Below, in pieces: positions 26,119 to 37,194 of a stretch of DNA of 64,000 bases. Numbering within the stretch: position 1 is the stretch's first letter; each line of letters starts with the position of its first letter. Both the position numbers and the translations under genes were made by a program. Origin of the DNA: Liolophura sinensis (lineage: Eukaryota; Mollusca; Polyplacophora; Chitonida; Chitonidae); contig NC_088300.1 of the NCBI RefSeq assembly GCF_032854445.1, forward strand, positions 12,433,191-12,497,190. The letters run 5' to 3'. The notes under the pieces were generated by a model. The model searched no databases. It saw nothing but the letters and a program-made list of their open reading frames with translations, and was not told where the DNA came from.

Positions 26119-26337
26119 TTGTATCAAAACGATGTCATTTTCAAAAGGGATTCAAGTAATTCAGAAGCAAATATACTGCCTTATCAGTCTGTACCCATAG
26201 TTGACGACTTTGAAGTTCCGATTTACCACACTAAAATCTCTGGCCAGACTTCAGATTCTGAGTTTTCAGACGGTGAATTTGCTGAATTCGATCTTTGTCT
26301 AGGCATTTCCAACAGCACTGGCAATATGGACTGGTAA
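26119..26337 (+). other. Small acidic open frame, unrecognised
   Basis: A 72-codon frame rich in D, E and S (…S-D-S-E-F-S-D-G-E-F-A-E-F-D…), preceded by TATATAA-like sequence (GGCCTATATAACCCGGG, about 26098) and followed by a stop. The composition resembles the acidic tail of some transposase or regulatory proteins, but there is no domain. It could be a relic gene end. Confidence 0.25.
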
Positions 26338-26397
26338 ACTATAGCCTGACCCTGTATTAAACTGTACACTTAGTGTGTTTATTATAAGATTTAAGAT

Positions 26398-28545
26398 TTA
26401 TTAGGGATCCTGTTCTTCCCGAACGGGATCCCTATTGTAATCATTCTGTTTTTTCTTCTTATTATCATTATTATTTTTTTTTCACCGACCTTGTTAGCAC
26501 GGAAACTCCTACACCGTTCAACATAGAGGTCCCAAATTTTTCTCATATATTCTGTTGGTGAATATCTCGGGATAAATTCTCCATTTTTTTTCTATGTCAC
26601 GTGGTTCGGCCGCCATGTTGAATTTTGTGTAAAACCTTTAAAAATCTTCTTCTCAAGAACCACTGAACCGACTGTTTTCAAATTTGACATGCAGCTCACT
26701 TCGGGTCAAAACTCTGGAAGCCCCCCATTGGTCGAAGTTGTGACATCACAAAAAGTTCTGAAAGTTCACTTGTTCTCAACGTACTCTGATGTATCTTGAG
26801 CTGCTGATTCCGAATCTGCTTGTATTTTTTGCATATCTGTGTAACTTTTTGAGATAAGCAAAAAACTAAAAAAACTTATGTAATTTCAATGACCTGTAAC
26901 TCGAGAACTATGGGAACTAGAAATGTGCAACCTGCACCAAATTGTAGCCCAAGACATGCTCTTTTGAGCATTTGCCAACGGATTTGAGCTCCGATCAATA
27001 GTTTTCTCGCTAGAAACGTTTAAATGACAACACCGTTTTTTGTTTAGAAAAAGATGGGAATCCTATTCCTTTAACATGGAGTTAGATGGGGGACTGGACT
27101 GGGTTTGTAGTATTTCATCTGATGCTTTTGGCTACACTGTCCGTGATCTCCCGAAACAGTTGTACGATGACATTCAGCTATACAGTACTCTATTAGATGG
27201 CGTAGAATTCTAACTACAACAGCAAACGATGTGGACCTGTAAAAGTTAGCTTTGTTTTGCACAGGCCTTGTCCTCTTTACTATACGCTAACCAGGCCAGG
27301 ATGATTGACAGACATCGCCATGTGACGTGGTCCAGGTGTTGAGTATCTAACAACAGCCTAGATATCAGTAGAGCAGTGGCAGGTCGTGGATTGAGACATG
27401 AAAGTACAAACTTTGATTTTTCTTCTTTCTTTCTTTTCTCTTATCGCTGACGCCTGTCAGTCATGTCAGAGTTCAATCCCAGCTTAGCCAATTTGTCAGG
27501 CGATGAAAATGTTGTGAATTTTAAGGTTTTAAGTAGGCTGCTAGGCGTAGTTGGATGTTCTGATGACGAATCTGGTGGTTTTTCCTTTCTCCGACGCACA
27601 GTTTTGTCGCCAATTGCTATGAAAGTGCAAAAAAGTGCAATTTTCGCCCATATTTGGAGTGAGTGAGTGAGTGCTTGGGGTTTAACGTCGTACTCAACAA
27701 TTTTTCAGTCATATGACGACGAAGGAATCATTAGGGTGCATGTACGTGTAATGTGCCTCCTTGTTGCAGGACGGATTTCCACCGCTCTTTTATTTAGTGC
27801 TGCTTCACTGAGACGACTTACTGAAGGCAAGTAAGCCAACCCGCCCGAGCCATTATACTGATACGGGTCAACCAGTCGTTGCACTATCCCCTTCATGCTG
27901 AACGCCAAGCGAGGAAGTTACAACTTCCTCTTTTAAAGTCTTAGGTGTGACTCGATCAAGGATTGATCCTGGATCTACCGGTCCCAAAGCGGACGCTCTA
28001 CCAACTGTGCTATCCGGGCCGGTCCCCCCATATTTGGAAGTCACGTACAAAGGGCTATATGGGTACTGTACGCGTGCGGAAAATCATGGAAGTGTGTCAA
28101 TAAATGTGGGAGTTGCAGTGCTTCAAATATTGTCCAAAGGCCGATTTGCTGTATTTGGCACTTTGATGTCCATATGATGCATTTTAAATGCATTTGCGAC
28201 TAGGATGAAGGCACAAACATTGTAAGCATACTACCCGACGTAGTTTGACGTCCTGATCATGAATCTGGACTTATTTCTTTCCAGCGACGTATAGTTTTGC
28301 CGCAAATTGCGATCAAAATGCGAAAAAGCACCACCATATTTGGAGGTCTGGTGAGAGAAAACCGTTACAGGTATAAAGCTGAACATCACTGAGTGGAAAG
28401 TGCTACACACGTGCTCTATGTGTGCTGAAAATCTTTGATCTGTGTCAACAAACACAGGACATGAAGGGGAAAACGTCAGTGATCCGATCCGGGATTCAGG
28501 CTGTTCGCAGATCCATTCTAATTTACTATTCTGTCCCTCTTTCCG
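26398..28545 (+). mobile_element. 1.8-kb dispersed repeat, copy 1 (split by a SINE)
   Basis: Without the SINE at 27659-28027 this copy is about 1.78 kb and aligns along its length with the inverted copy at about 59480-61312. It begins with a near-perfect palindrome (AGGGATCCTGTTC / GAACGGGATCCCT around a TTCCC loop) at about 26403-26434. Shared blocks include GGCGATGAAAATGTTGTGAA, CGCTGACGCCTGTCAGTCAT and TAGTACTC-type stretches. There is no long conserved frame. I infer a non-autonomous transposon or other dispersed repeat; the superfamily is undetermined. Confidence 0.75.
27648..28038 (-). mobile_element. Young SINE (family B) with target-site duplication
   Basis: Element body 27659-28027 is flanked by the 11-bp duplication CCATATTTGGA (27648-27658 and 28028-28038). 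On the minus strand it starts with a tRNA-like head (GGCCCGGATAGCACAGTTGG, TAGAGCGTCCGC) and ends …GAGTACGACGTTAAACCCC and then (ACTC)n. It is inserted in the 1.8-kb repeat. The uninterrupted repeat copy near 60150-60175 shows the empty site. It differs from the copy at 32431-32795 at only about five positions. Confidence 0.95.
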
Positions 28546-28549
28546 TTTC

Positions 28550-29110
28550 ACAATAGGTATCATTCAATTCCACCGAGTGACTCTAATGCATATATACTGT
28601 AACGCCACGGATACATCCTGCATCCTCCTACATGCCGCAGTGTTAATTTTGAGTGTTAAATCGCAAAAACACCTGTAACAACCTATAAGCCGCAAGGCAA
28701 ACTCGGGCCAGCTGCATGGAACATCAGATCACTCAGCGCGCAAAGTCATCGATGGCCCATACTGTGAATGGTGCCGACCTTCGACTGGGCGCAGCGTGAT
28801 GAATGTAAATAAACAGTGTAGACAACTTTGGTTAACTTGCATTGGGTATATGAACAATGCATGAAGTTAGTATTAGTATGGCTTTGTTGGTTTACCTTTT
28901 CATACAATCAGCAAGGTACATCACCCGGCTTGAAGTGTAACATGTATATACAGAGAAAGGCTGCATGAAATAACTTCCATGTAGTGCTAACTGCATCCAA
29001 AACACACACAAAGATACAACTGTGGTGGAGTTGGCTGTAATTCTTTACAATATAAAAGTAGCGAAAATGTTCTATAATTTCATAATGAAGATGATTCCCC
29101 AAAAGCAAAT
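28550..29110. other. Non-coding stretch before the pogo relic
   Basis: No gene recognised. It could include the 5' flank of the transposon relic that begins near 29111. Confidence 0.35.
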
Positions 29111-30370
29111 ATGTCAAGACACCATACACTTACAGTAAAGGAAAAACTGCAGGCCATTTGCTATGCTGACGCTCACTGTAACCGCACCGCTGGATGAGAG
29201 TTCACCACGTGCGAGATTAATGTCAGGCATAAGTAAACTGGAGAAGGTGCCCAGGAACCGACGAATCTGCCCAGGAAGTAGCCCTCCGTACCCTGGGATT
29301 GAGAGATATTTGCTGGAATATATGAAGGATAAAAGAAAGGAAGGCCTGTCTGTTTCAACAGTGGAAGTCGGTATAAGAGCCTTGACACTCTCCAAGTGCA
29401 ACCCGGGAGCCGAAAACCTCAAGGCGTATACATCGTCGTTGCATACTCGTGCAAAGGAAGAATCTATCTGTCCGACGTAGGACAAACCTGATGAATAATG
29501 AATTTCTGAAAATTCATCAGCCCGCAAAACGAGATATTATGTGTTGGACAAGACTGGCAATGCAGATCAAACACCACTGACCTTTGACCCACCAGTGGAT
29601 ACGTCCATTTCAGTATGTGGGTCTAAAACAGTATCCATCCGTACAACTGGAAATGAAAAAAAGACGATTTAGAGTTACGCTTGCCCCTGCACCATTGATG
29701 GTGGGAAAACCACCAACATACATGTACATCGTCTTCAAGAGGAAGACACTTCCCAAATTACATGTCCTAGCAGGAATCGTAGTCCAGGTACATCCCAATG
29801 GGTGGTTTGATGATGCCATCATGGCAGACTGGCTGGAGACAGTGTGGAAAAAGCGCCCAGGCAGTATACTGAGAAGAAAGAACCTTTTTGTTCTCGATGC
29901 CTTTAGGTGTCATAAGTCTGACAAGATCAAGGCCACTCTGCGGGACAGACACAATAAAACACTGGCTATCATACCAGGAGGGATGCCTTCCATGCTACAA
30001 CCCCTTGCTGTATTGTTGAACAAGCCCATGAAACAGAAACTGAAACAATTGTGAGCTGAGTGGATGTCTGAAGACAACTACTTCTACCCCAGAGGCAGGG
30101 ACAGGAAGAAGATAGACCCCCCAGTCATCTGTGAATGGCTGCTCAAGGCCGGGCAAGAACTAGACCCTGCCATTATTATCTGAGCAGTCAAGAGAAAAGG
30201 CTGCATTTCCACATCTTTGGATGGTACAGCAGATGATATCCATTGGACAGGTTAGCCTGCTGAAGACTAGGGTAAAGGTGACAATAACAATGACCACACA
30301 GATTTTATGTTTGAGGATGAAGATTCAGACTCCGAAGGCTTTCGACATGGATGATATGCCTTTGAGTTTT
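29111..30370 (+). pseudogene. Pogo/Tigger-like transposase pseudogene
   Basis: This is a decayed DDE transposase of the pogo group (Tc1/mariner superfamily), closest in feel to the POGK-like lineage. The N-terminal DNA-binding part starts at about 29111 (K-E-K-L-Q-A-I-C-Y-A-D…N-R-T-A-G). A second helix-rich part (R-K-E-G-L-S-V-S-T-V) follows at about 29330-29420. The catalytic domain has D-Q-T-P at 29565, F-K-R-K-T-L-P-K, then L-D-A-F-R-C-H at about 29893. In the third catalytic block, L-Q-P-L-A-V…N-K-P at about 29998-30030, the usual Asp is Ala (GCT, 30007-30009). There are frameshifts near 29180 and 29660 and stops at 30052 and about 30181. An acidic C-terminal tail remains at about 30310-30360. 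Confidence 0.88.
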
Positions 30371-30379
30371 CTCAAAGAC

Positions 30380-31490
30380 TGATCGAAGATGTCACAATTC
30401 AGCATTATCATTTTTATCCTTATGTAAAATGAAATATCTATTCTAGTAGTTATTGTCTGTGTTATCAAATCACATAGTATTTCTCACACTGCGGGTAAAA
30501 AATTATAAGAGCTTGAACACGTGCATATTTTGCTTGGCTCATGGCTACAGGTTAGTCAAGTAGGGGGAGATAATTCAATCTACCTCACATTCCACAACTG
30601 TTCAGGTGGCAGTGTATGTGCGTACATCAAAGGCTTTTGTATCACAAAATTAAAATAACAAAAGAATGGACAAAGAAAAAGCCAAAACAATATCTTTTTG
30701 TATAAGACATATTTTTATTTTCCTGTAATAAAAACACGTTTTGCCTCATGAAGATATCTGTTTTCAGCTGATCTGAACGCTTCAGCCTCATGTCCGCCAT
30801 CTTTGTTTTCTCCCGAGACTCATGCTGAGTGCCACGTGCTGTTTTCGGGCTGAACACCATGCATCTACAGATTACTCTGAAATATTATCCCAACATTCTG
30901 TTGTCAACTCATAACCGCACCCCGAGCGAACAGGTCGAATCTGACGGAAAAAGTGCAGTTTGCATCAGTGGCTTTACGGTACCTATATGAAATGACAACT
31001 ATCAGTACACGCTGTTGTCTGCATTCCGAACAGAGTCGTGTACAATATAATACATGTATGATGAGTTTTCTACAATTGCTAAGTAAGTACTGTATGTGCA
31101 TGCGCAGGTGCCATTGTGGAATTCAGCTGTTTTCCTATCTCAGCTATCAGCTGTAAAATGGCGAGACCCAGAGCAGATATGGCTGTTTTCAGTGGGTATA
31201 AAATCCCACCTTCTGGTGCTCTATATTCACTCATTCCTGAGGACCAAATCGTCTAGAAACCTAAAAAATACTAACCCCAGGGTTATTGAACAACCTGTTT
31301 TTACAGAAGAGCATGTGGGGAAATGCAATACTCTTGTTGTTACTCATGTGGCATTTTGAACACTGAACTAAATGGCAAAGCTCTCACAGCTTGTAAAGGT
31401 CGCACTTGTATGACGTAATTTAGCAGGCACTACTGAGTGTTGCCTTGCAGTATACATAATCAAACAAAATGAATATTGGGTCTTTTCCAA
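30380..31490. other. Non-coding stretch
   Basis: No gene recognised. The inverted terminal repeats expected for a pogo element were not found by eye at the edges of the preceding pseudogene. Confidence 0.35.
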
Positions 31491-31497
31491 TGCCTAC

Positions 31498-31556
31498 CTG
31501 TACATGTGGTATAAGTTTAGAGCTAAAGCGGTGTCTCTAGGGCACGTTTGACGAAG
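31498..31556 (-). CDS. Possible 59-bp internal exon, minus strand
   Basis: A very good acceptor (GTGTGTTTTTTACAG) lies 59 bp before a donor (ACAG|GTAGGC). One frame is open throughout (L-R-Q-T-C-P-R-D-T-A-L…). The other two contain stops. With a segment this short, chance agreement is realistic. The orientation agrees with the stronger exons at 35.0-63.3 kb, but phase continuity with 35027-35159 would need another exon between them. Confidence 0.3.
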
Positions 31557-31559
31557 CTG

Positions 31560-32410
31560 TAAAAAACACACATGCCTGTACATTTCAAGTTGAAAAGAAG
31601 CCAAATGTAGGACCTTTTATAGTTTCTGTAACAAAATCACTGTTGAAATCCACACCAGGGCACGTGTACCAAGGGGTTATACACTCTCTGAACAATAAAA
31701 TTAGTTAAGCTTTTAAGTTTATGGGATTTTCTCAGCCAAGAGAGGAAAAAATAGATCAACCTGCAGCTCTGGGGAAAATGCCCAGCACTCAACATATATG
31801 TGTGTAATTCTAAAACCACTACAATTTCACCTCAGACACACAGACGCTCTATCCACAACACTTCACTTCACTTAACTCAGTCAGATTACATATCAGACGT
31901 CCTATGTTGGTATTTATCATGATTTTCAAATCCTCTATTTGGCAGATTTACATCACGGCTAGAAACTGAGACGCCATGATGGCCGCTGTTCTCTCACCAC
32001 AAAGAACCAGTGCAAACATGAGCCCTAGACTGATATTTCAGATGCCCCAAGGTCTATGTATGTGTATGAGTGTGTCAAAGGGTACAGATTTCAAGGCTGT
32101 AAAGTCAGTCAGACTATATGACCACTGGGAATAGGGTAGATTTATAAATAGGATATAAAGATTTACTTTTTAAACTGACTGTACATGCAATGGTCTAGCT
32201 TGTCTATAGTGTCTCTCAGAAGTGGAGTATGGATAGCTCTTCAAGTAGATTCTTTCATAGATCATTCTTACTTGTCCATTCATTTCTTTCCAGACAAATG
32301 TCCATATTGCTGGCCAAGAGATAAAAACTGCTTCCTATACTATATTCTTATTCTTATTTCTCGAGTCATCTACCAAATGAAGCTACTGAAAACACACTGA
32401 TCTCAACAAC
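31560..32410. other. Non-coding stretch
   Basis: Nothing recognisable; presumably intron. Confidence 0.35.
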
Positions 32411-32418
32411 AGAGTATA

Positions 32419-32807
32419 ATCTGTGCTTGAGTGAGTGAGTGAGTGCTTGGGGTTTAACGTCGTACTCAACAATTTTTCAGTCATATGACGACGAAGGAAT
32501 CATTAGGGTGCATGTACGTGTAATGTGCCTCCTTGTTGCAGGACGGATTTCCACCGCTCTTTTATTTAGTGCTGCTTCACTGAGACGACTTACTGAAGGC
32601 AAGTAAGCCAACCCGCCCAAGCCATTATACTGATACGGGTCAACCAGTCGTTGCACTATCCCCTTCATGCTGAACGCCAAGCGAGGAAGTTACAACTTCC
32701 TCTTTTAAAGTCTTAGGTGTGACTTGATCTAGGATTGATCCTGGATCTACCGATCCCGAAGCGGACGCTCTACCAACTGTGCTATCCGGGCCGGTATCTG
32801 TGCTTGA
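32419..32807 (-). mobile_element. Young SINE (family B) with target-site duplication
   Basis: Element body 32431-32795 is flanked by the 12-bp duplication ATCTGTGCTTGA (32419-32430 and 32796-32807). Minus-strand order is the tRNA-like head, a body with GAGGAAGTTGTAACTTCCTC (itself a near-palindrome), and the 3' end GTACGACGTTAAACCCCAAG with (ACTC)n. Near identity to the 27659-28027 copy indicates recent activity of one source family. Confidence 0.95.
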
Positions 32808-32809
32808 AA

Positions 32810-33810
32810 TCATGTAAAAAAAATTGTGAATTAGCTTCAAGGAGCTGGTGGTTTTCTCTTGTCCTAACAATGTAAATGTTCAGTCTTGTTTTCAAGAAGT
32901 CAGAAAAAATTTAGTTTTGCAACTGCACGCATGTACAACTCGAAAACATATTAGTATAGCAGACCCTAAACTGCACCAAGTTTTCTTCTCAAGGTGGCAC
33001 GCTCAATCTGCAAAGCTGCCTGAAGTTTTTCCACGAAAATTAAACTCATGAATTTCTTATGACACTAACACTTAAAGGCAGGTACATATGTTCTTAGCCC
33101 CAGACAGGAGGTAGGCTCTGGAAAAAAAATCAATAACACCTACCCTAAAATTGAGCTTACTGCTGTGTTCTATCCAACACCTAAATGTGGTTTTATGAAC
33201 ACTCCAATTTACTGGAGTATATAAATTTCATGTTCACTACCAGCATATTTGATTTCATAAATCAAAATCCCGGAAATAACACTGTCCGCATCCAAGAAAA
33301 TCAAATACCAACAATGTGAAATGACTTCTTGCCCAGCATTCCTTAATGGACAATCTCTGAGCTTTCATGGTATATGACAAATATATATGTCAGCATGCCA
33401 AGACATGTCACTACATCTAGGTGCTGCACTCCATTTATCTATATGTATTTACTGGGAGATTTATGTCATACTCAACCAAATTTCATTCATGTGACATTCA
33501 TGGATCATGGACAGTGACATCCCTAACAACCTGTGAACTATATGTTATCGCTAATCAATAGATTGATGAACAAGTATTGTCTACATTTACATACATGGAA
33601 AACTAAATACATGACAGCTAGATTCATGATAAATTACATCTTCGCAAAAAGTATACTCAATGATGACAGCACAACATGCATTCATTGAATAAACAATGTG
33701 CGATCTGTAAACATTCATCAGAGCACTCCTGTCACTTTGTATAAATTAAATGTTGCACTGGGACGATTTTTAAAGTATTAAACTTCATTTTTCTGAAGAA
33801 GTTAGAGAAT
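32810..33810. other. AT-rich non-coding stretch
   Basis: No gene or repeat recognised. Confidence 0.35.
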
Positions 33811-33814
33811 GTAT

Positions 33815-34030
33815 GTATGCCTGGATTCTTGGGGTACATATACTGTGTCTTCTTTTGTAGGGTGTCTGTGCTGCCACCACTGAAGCACATGTATCATGCC
33901 GAGGACATCAGGCATGACACCCCACCCAGTCACATTATACTGACACCTGACCAACGTGTCTTGTTTCCTTGCCTCTCAGTGCTGAGCATGTGCCATCTTT
34001 TGTGCACGACTCAACCTCGGTTAAATCTCA
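33815..34030 (-). mobile_element. Old SINE-like copy (diverged family B)
   Basis: Shares blocks in order with 62055-62345: GTACATATACTGTGTCTTCT, AGGGTG…GCTGCCACCACTGAAG, TATCATGCCGA and CACCC.GTCACA..AT.CTGACACC. The tail shared with the young family B elements is not kept here. It is assigned through its better-preserved relative at 62 kb. Confidence 0.6.
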
Positions 34031-34034
34031 TGTC

Positions 34035-35020
34035 AGCCCACTTAGAGACGAACATCTACAGAATGATGCATTTACAAAAATAGATTACCTTTATAATAAT
34101 GTACTTCAACAACAGTTGATATTAATGCCGCCATAGCTGATAACTGATAAGTCAGCCTACAGCCAAAGCGTACAGCCACTTGAACTGTACAGAGTACAGA
34201 CTCTTCACCTTCAAATATATTCCTACATATATAGTTTCCCCTAAAAACAATAAACCTCAAACTCCCCAAAATGTGTGTGGCCATGTAATTCCCTGGTAAC
34301 AAAGAACAGACACAAATGCATCTCTTTTTGTTAAAACATATGAAAACATATGAAGAACCTGAAAAAGACTACTCTTAAAGTGACTACTTAGCCCTGCATG
34401 CAAAAAAGTAGTTTGCTGAACCATGTTATATCAATTTCCCTTGACAAGTCAACAAAATAGTTCAGAACTTCTTTTTAAAACAAATACAACATTTATAGCT
34501 AATGCTGAAGAAAAGGAACAGGCATCACTCAAATGACAATGGGGGAAACTTCACACTTGTGAGTTCAAGTTACTGCATTACTCTGTGCCAGTTGTCATGG
34601 TAACAGGCGGACATTATAGATCATTCACCTTCAGACCTTTCAAAACGATGTATACCATAACAAAATCTCTCTTTCACATTTTGATTCAAACATGTATCTA
34701 ATTTTATTCAGAACTGTTCTCATTTTTCTTCTCCATTGTGAAATTTTTCACTGCATTCCCTGCGAATCTATTGTTCATTTGTCCAGGTACCATAAAAATC
34801 ATACATACACACAAAATAAACACTGAAAGAAAAAACACATGCAAAAAAGTTGGAATTAATTTCAGCACATAAAAATGGTTATTTGGCTAAACTGTAACTA
34901 AGCAAACCTTACCCCCAGGCAACACAACAACGGACAACCCCATAAATAAACAATAAATGAATTAATCCCTTAATTCAACACACACAGTAGGATATCCAGG
35001 CTGGCATTAATTGACAAATG
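34035..35020. other. Non-coding stretch
   Basis: Nothing recognised; presumed intron. Confidence 0.35.
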
Positions 35021-35026
35021 TCCTAC

Positions 35027-35159
35027 CTTGGGCAGAAGGAATGGTTCCGTTGTCTGGTAGTGATATAACTGATGCGCAATCCCATGATCCAAAGTGCTGT
35101 AAACTACACGAACAACTTCCTCCTGTAGAATCAAAGACAGGAGAACTCGTTACCAGAGT
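35027..35159 (-). CDS. Internal exon of minus-strand gene
   Basis: A 133-bp exon between a strong acceptor (CTTTCTGGTTTGTCTGCTTT…TACAG) and donor (GCCCAAG|GTAGGA). The frame beginning at the first base gives 44 codons, T-L-V-T-S-S-P-V-F-D-S-T-G-G, then C-S-C-S-L-Q-H-F-G-S-W-D-C, ending P-S-A-Q with one leftover base. Three cysteines and a polar, Ser-rich composition suggest a soluble or extracellular loop; no family was recognised. It follows the 36509-36528 mini-exon in a compatible phase. Confidence 0.5.
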
Positions 35160-36508
35160 CTGTATAGGAAAGCAGACAAACCAGAAAGGAAGACACACCT
35201 TATTATCTTACCAGGACAATGAGAGACTCAACCACCTATTGACAATTTATTAGACAATAATTTGCTTAAGAGGTACCATATTAGAGACATTACGATGTTG
35301 TAGACATGCAGTTTTCTCATAGGCATTGGTAAAACAAAGTGAATATGTATATAGATATTTAATTTTAACAAATATAGGGAAGATGATTCATCACTTTCCA
35401 CAATATATCTACTATTTAACTTCCATAAAGGTTTATTCATTAATTTAACTGGCCTTTAATGCCATGCACAAGATTTCGCTCAAGTGACTCTATTAGAGAT
35501 CAACTTAATGGGGTGAGAAAATTGTGCCCTGATTGAACTACTGGCCAAGTAGAAGACTGGCCAAGTTTTTCAGGAGATTTTACCGGGATGTTTAATGTGT
35601 ATAAATCATACACTAATGGAAAGCCACAGACTTCATACAAAACCACCCACAGAGTGCTACTGATTGCTCGTATGCACCCACCTAGCCAGTCCCACAAACC
35701 AGGTGAAGGAATCTAAAGAACACTTTGTATGCCCCAAATAAATAAGTGGAAATTGAACAGAAAACTTCATTGTCCACTGATTCCAGGGCGTCAGCACTTA
35801 ACCGCACAGCCTCGACCTGGGGCCCCCTTTGGGTCCATTCATTATTACCATAAAAAAATTCAAACTCCGAGCAGTATTACCACAACAGCTGTTACCACTT
35901 TTAGTGAATAAGCAATGTACCAGTACCTTATATACATCAGAAAACCTTAAAGTTAGGTAAAATTAACCAAAACAACAGCACACGTGATCAACGTAATTAT
36001 AAATTACATGTACATGAATACACCAGTATATATATATACAGCTGAAAAATATTTGAAATTATAGGTGCCCGTTCATAATTCATTAAGTGTACCTCAGACT
36101 ATAACTAGTTGTAGTTAATATTACTATTACAATGACATACAGATCCCTTCTGTTGATATCTGCCCAAACAGACACCATATAAATATGTAATCCACGAAGT
36201 ATCCACGAAGCATGCATGTACACGTACTCATGACACGTTCTGGAAACAATTACTACGTCTGGACAGATACGTCTGTGATAAATGTCAAATTCCAAAGGGT
36301 AACATCCTAGACCACAGGTGCTTTTTTGCTCCCTGAAATTACATTGTCTGAGTACATAAACTGAACCTTAGCATTTTTATGTTTTTTTGTGTGGAAAGGG
36401 TCAAAGAATTACTGGAATATGTAGTCTACTGAGCCTGTGCAGAAAGCCCACTTGTAGCTCACAACCACACAACAATCGTCAAGACATCTGCATATAATGG
36501 CCACTTAC

Positions 36509-36528
36509 CTCATCTATTATTTCTGAAG
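36509..36528 (-). CDS. Candidate 20-bp mini-exon, minus strand
   Basis: A consensus donor (GATGAG|GTAAGT) lies just after a long pyrimidine tract and acceptor (TTTCCTTTCTTCCACCAG). The exon is CTTCAGAAATAATAGATGAG. A second AG inside gives a 14-bp alternative. In the only open frame it encodes S-E-I-I-D-E and ends in phase 0, matching the start of the 35027-35159 exon. Both splice signals are strong, but a 20-bp exon needs transcript support. Confidence 0.45.
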
Positions 36529-36847
36529 CTGGTGGAAGAAAGGAAACTAATTAAGATTTCCTCATCAATAAAAAATAGCTGTTTGCCAGTGTAAGGCTAG
36601 CCAGAGCTATTGTTTCAGTCTGCGCGCTGGTCTCTACAAACACAACCTCACATATCAGCCTTCTCATTTTTTTCTCACAGTTACCATTCAAATCCCTGGA
36701 TGCATGCAGTTATATTGAAATCTACACGTGCATGAAATGCTAAAACTCATTCGCAGTCAGGAAGGAATGATAAAACAGAAATCAACAAGTAGGATTGATT
36801 GCCATTATGAAGCTTACATAAATGCCTCAAGTATGTATTTCTTAGGA

Positions 36848-37108
36848 GCCAGATATCTGTCAAGAAGTCTTACCAGCCAGATATCCCTCAGGAAGTCTTA
36901 CCAGCCAGATATCCCTCAGTAAGTCTTACCAGCCAGATATCCCTCAGTAAGTTTCACCAACCAGATATCCGTCAGGAAGTTTTACCAGTCAGATATCCGT
37001 CAGGAAGTCTTACCAGCCAGATATCCCTCAGTAAGTCTTACCAGCCAGATATCCCTCAGTAAGTTTTACGAACCAGACATCCGTCAGGAATATCCCTCAG
37101 AAAGTCAG
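36848..37108. repeat. 28-bp minisatellite, about 9 copies
   Basis: Tandem units GCCAGATATCCCTCAGTAAG plus TCTTACCA, with small variants. The last units are degraded. On the minus strand each good unit contains GGCTG|GTAAGAC, which resembles a splice donor. The array lies in the presumed intron of the minus-strand gene. Confidence 0.92.
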
Positions 37109-37194
37109 CTGGCGTAATAAAACAAGTTAAGACAGAACAAAAAAGCTATGGAAGTTTCATTTTTCTATCCAAATAACATCTCTTTCTAGAGATT

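Noticed and set aside
27463-27666. 67-codon + frame and the related minus frame at 60125-60328
   Set aside because: Both belong to the two copies of the 1.8-kb repeat. They are broken beyond this point and show no domain.
27990-28027. tRNA gene on the minus strand (GATAGCACAGTTGGTAGAGC)
   Set aside because: It is the tRNA-like head of a SINE with a duplication and a retrotransposon tail. It lacks a foldable complete tRNA.
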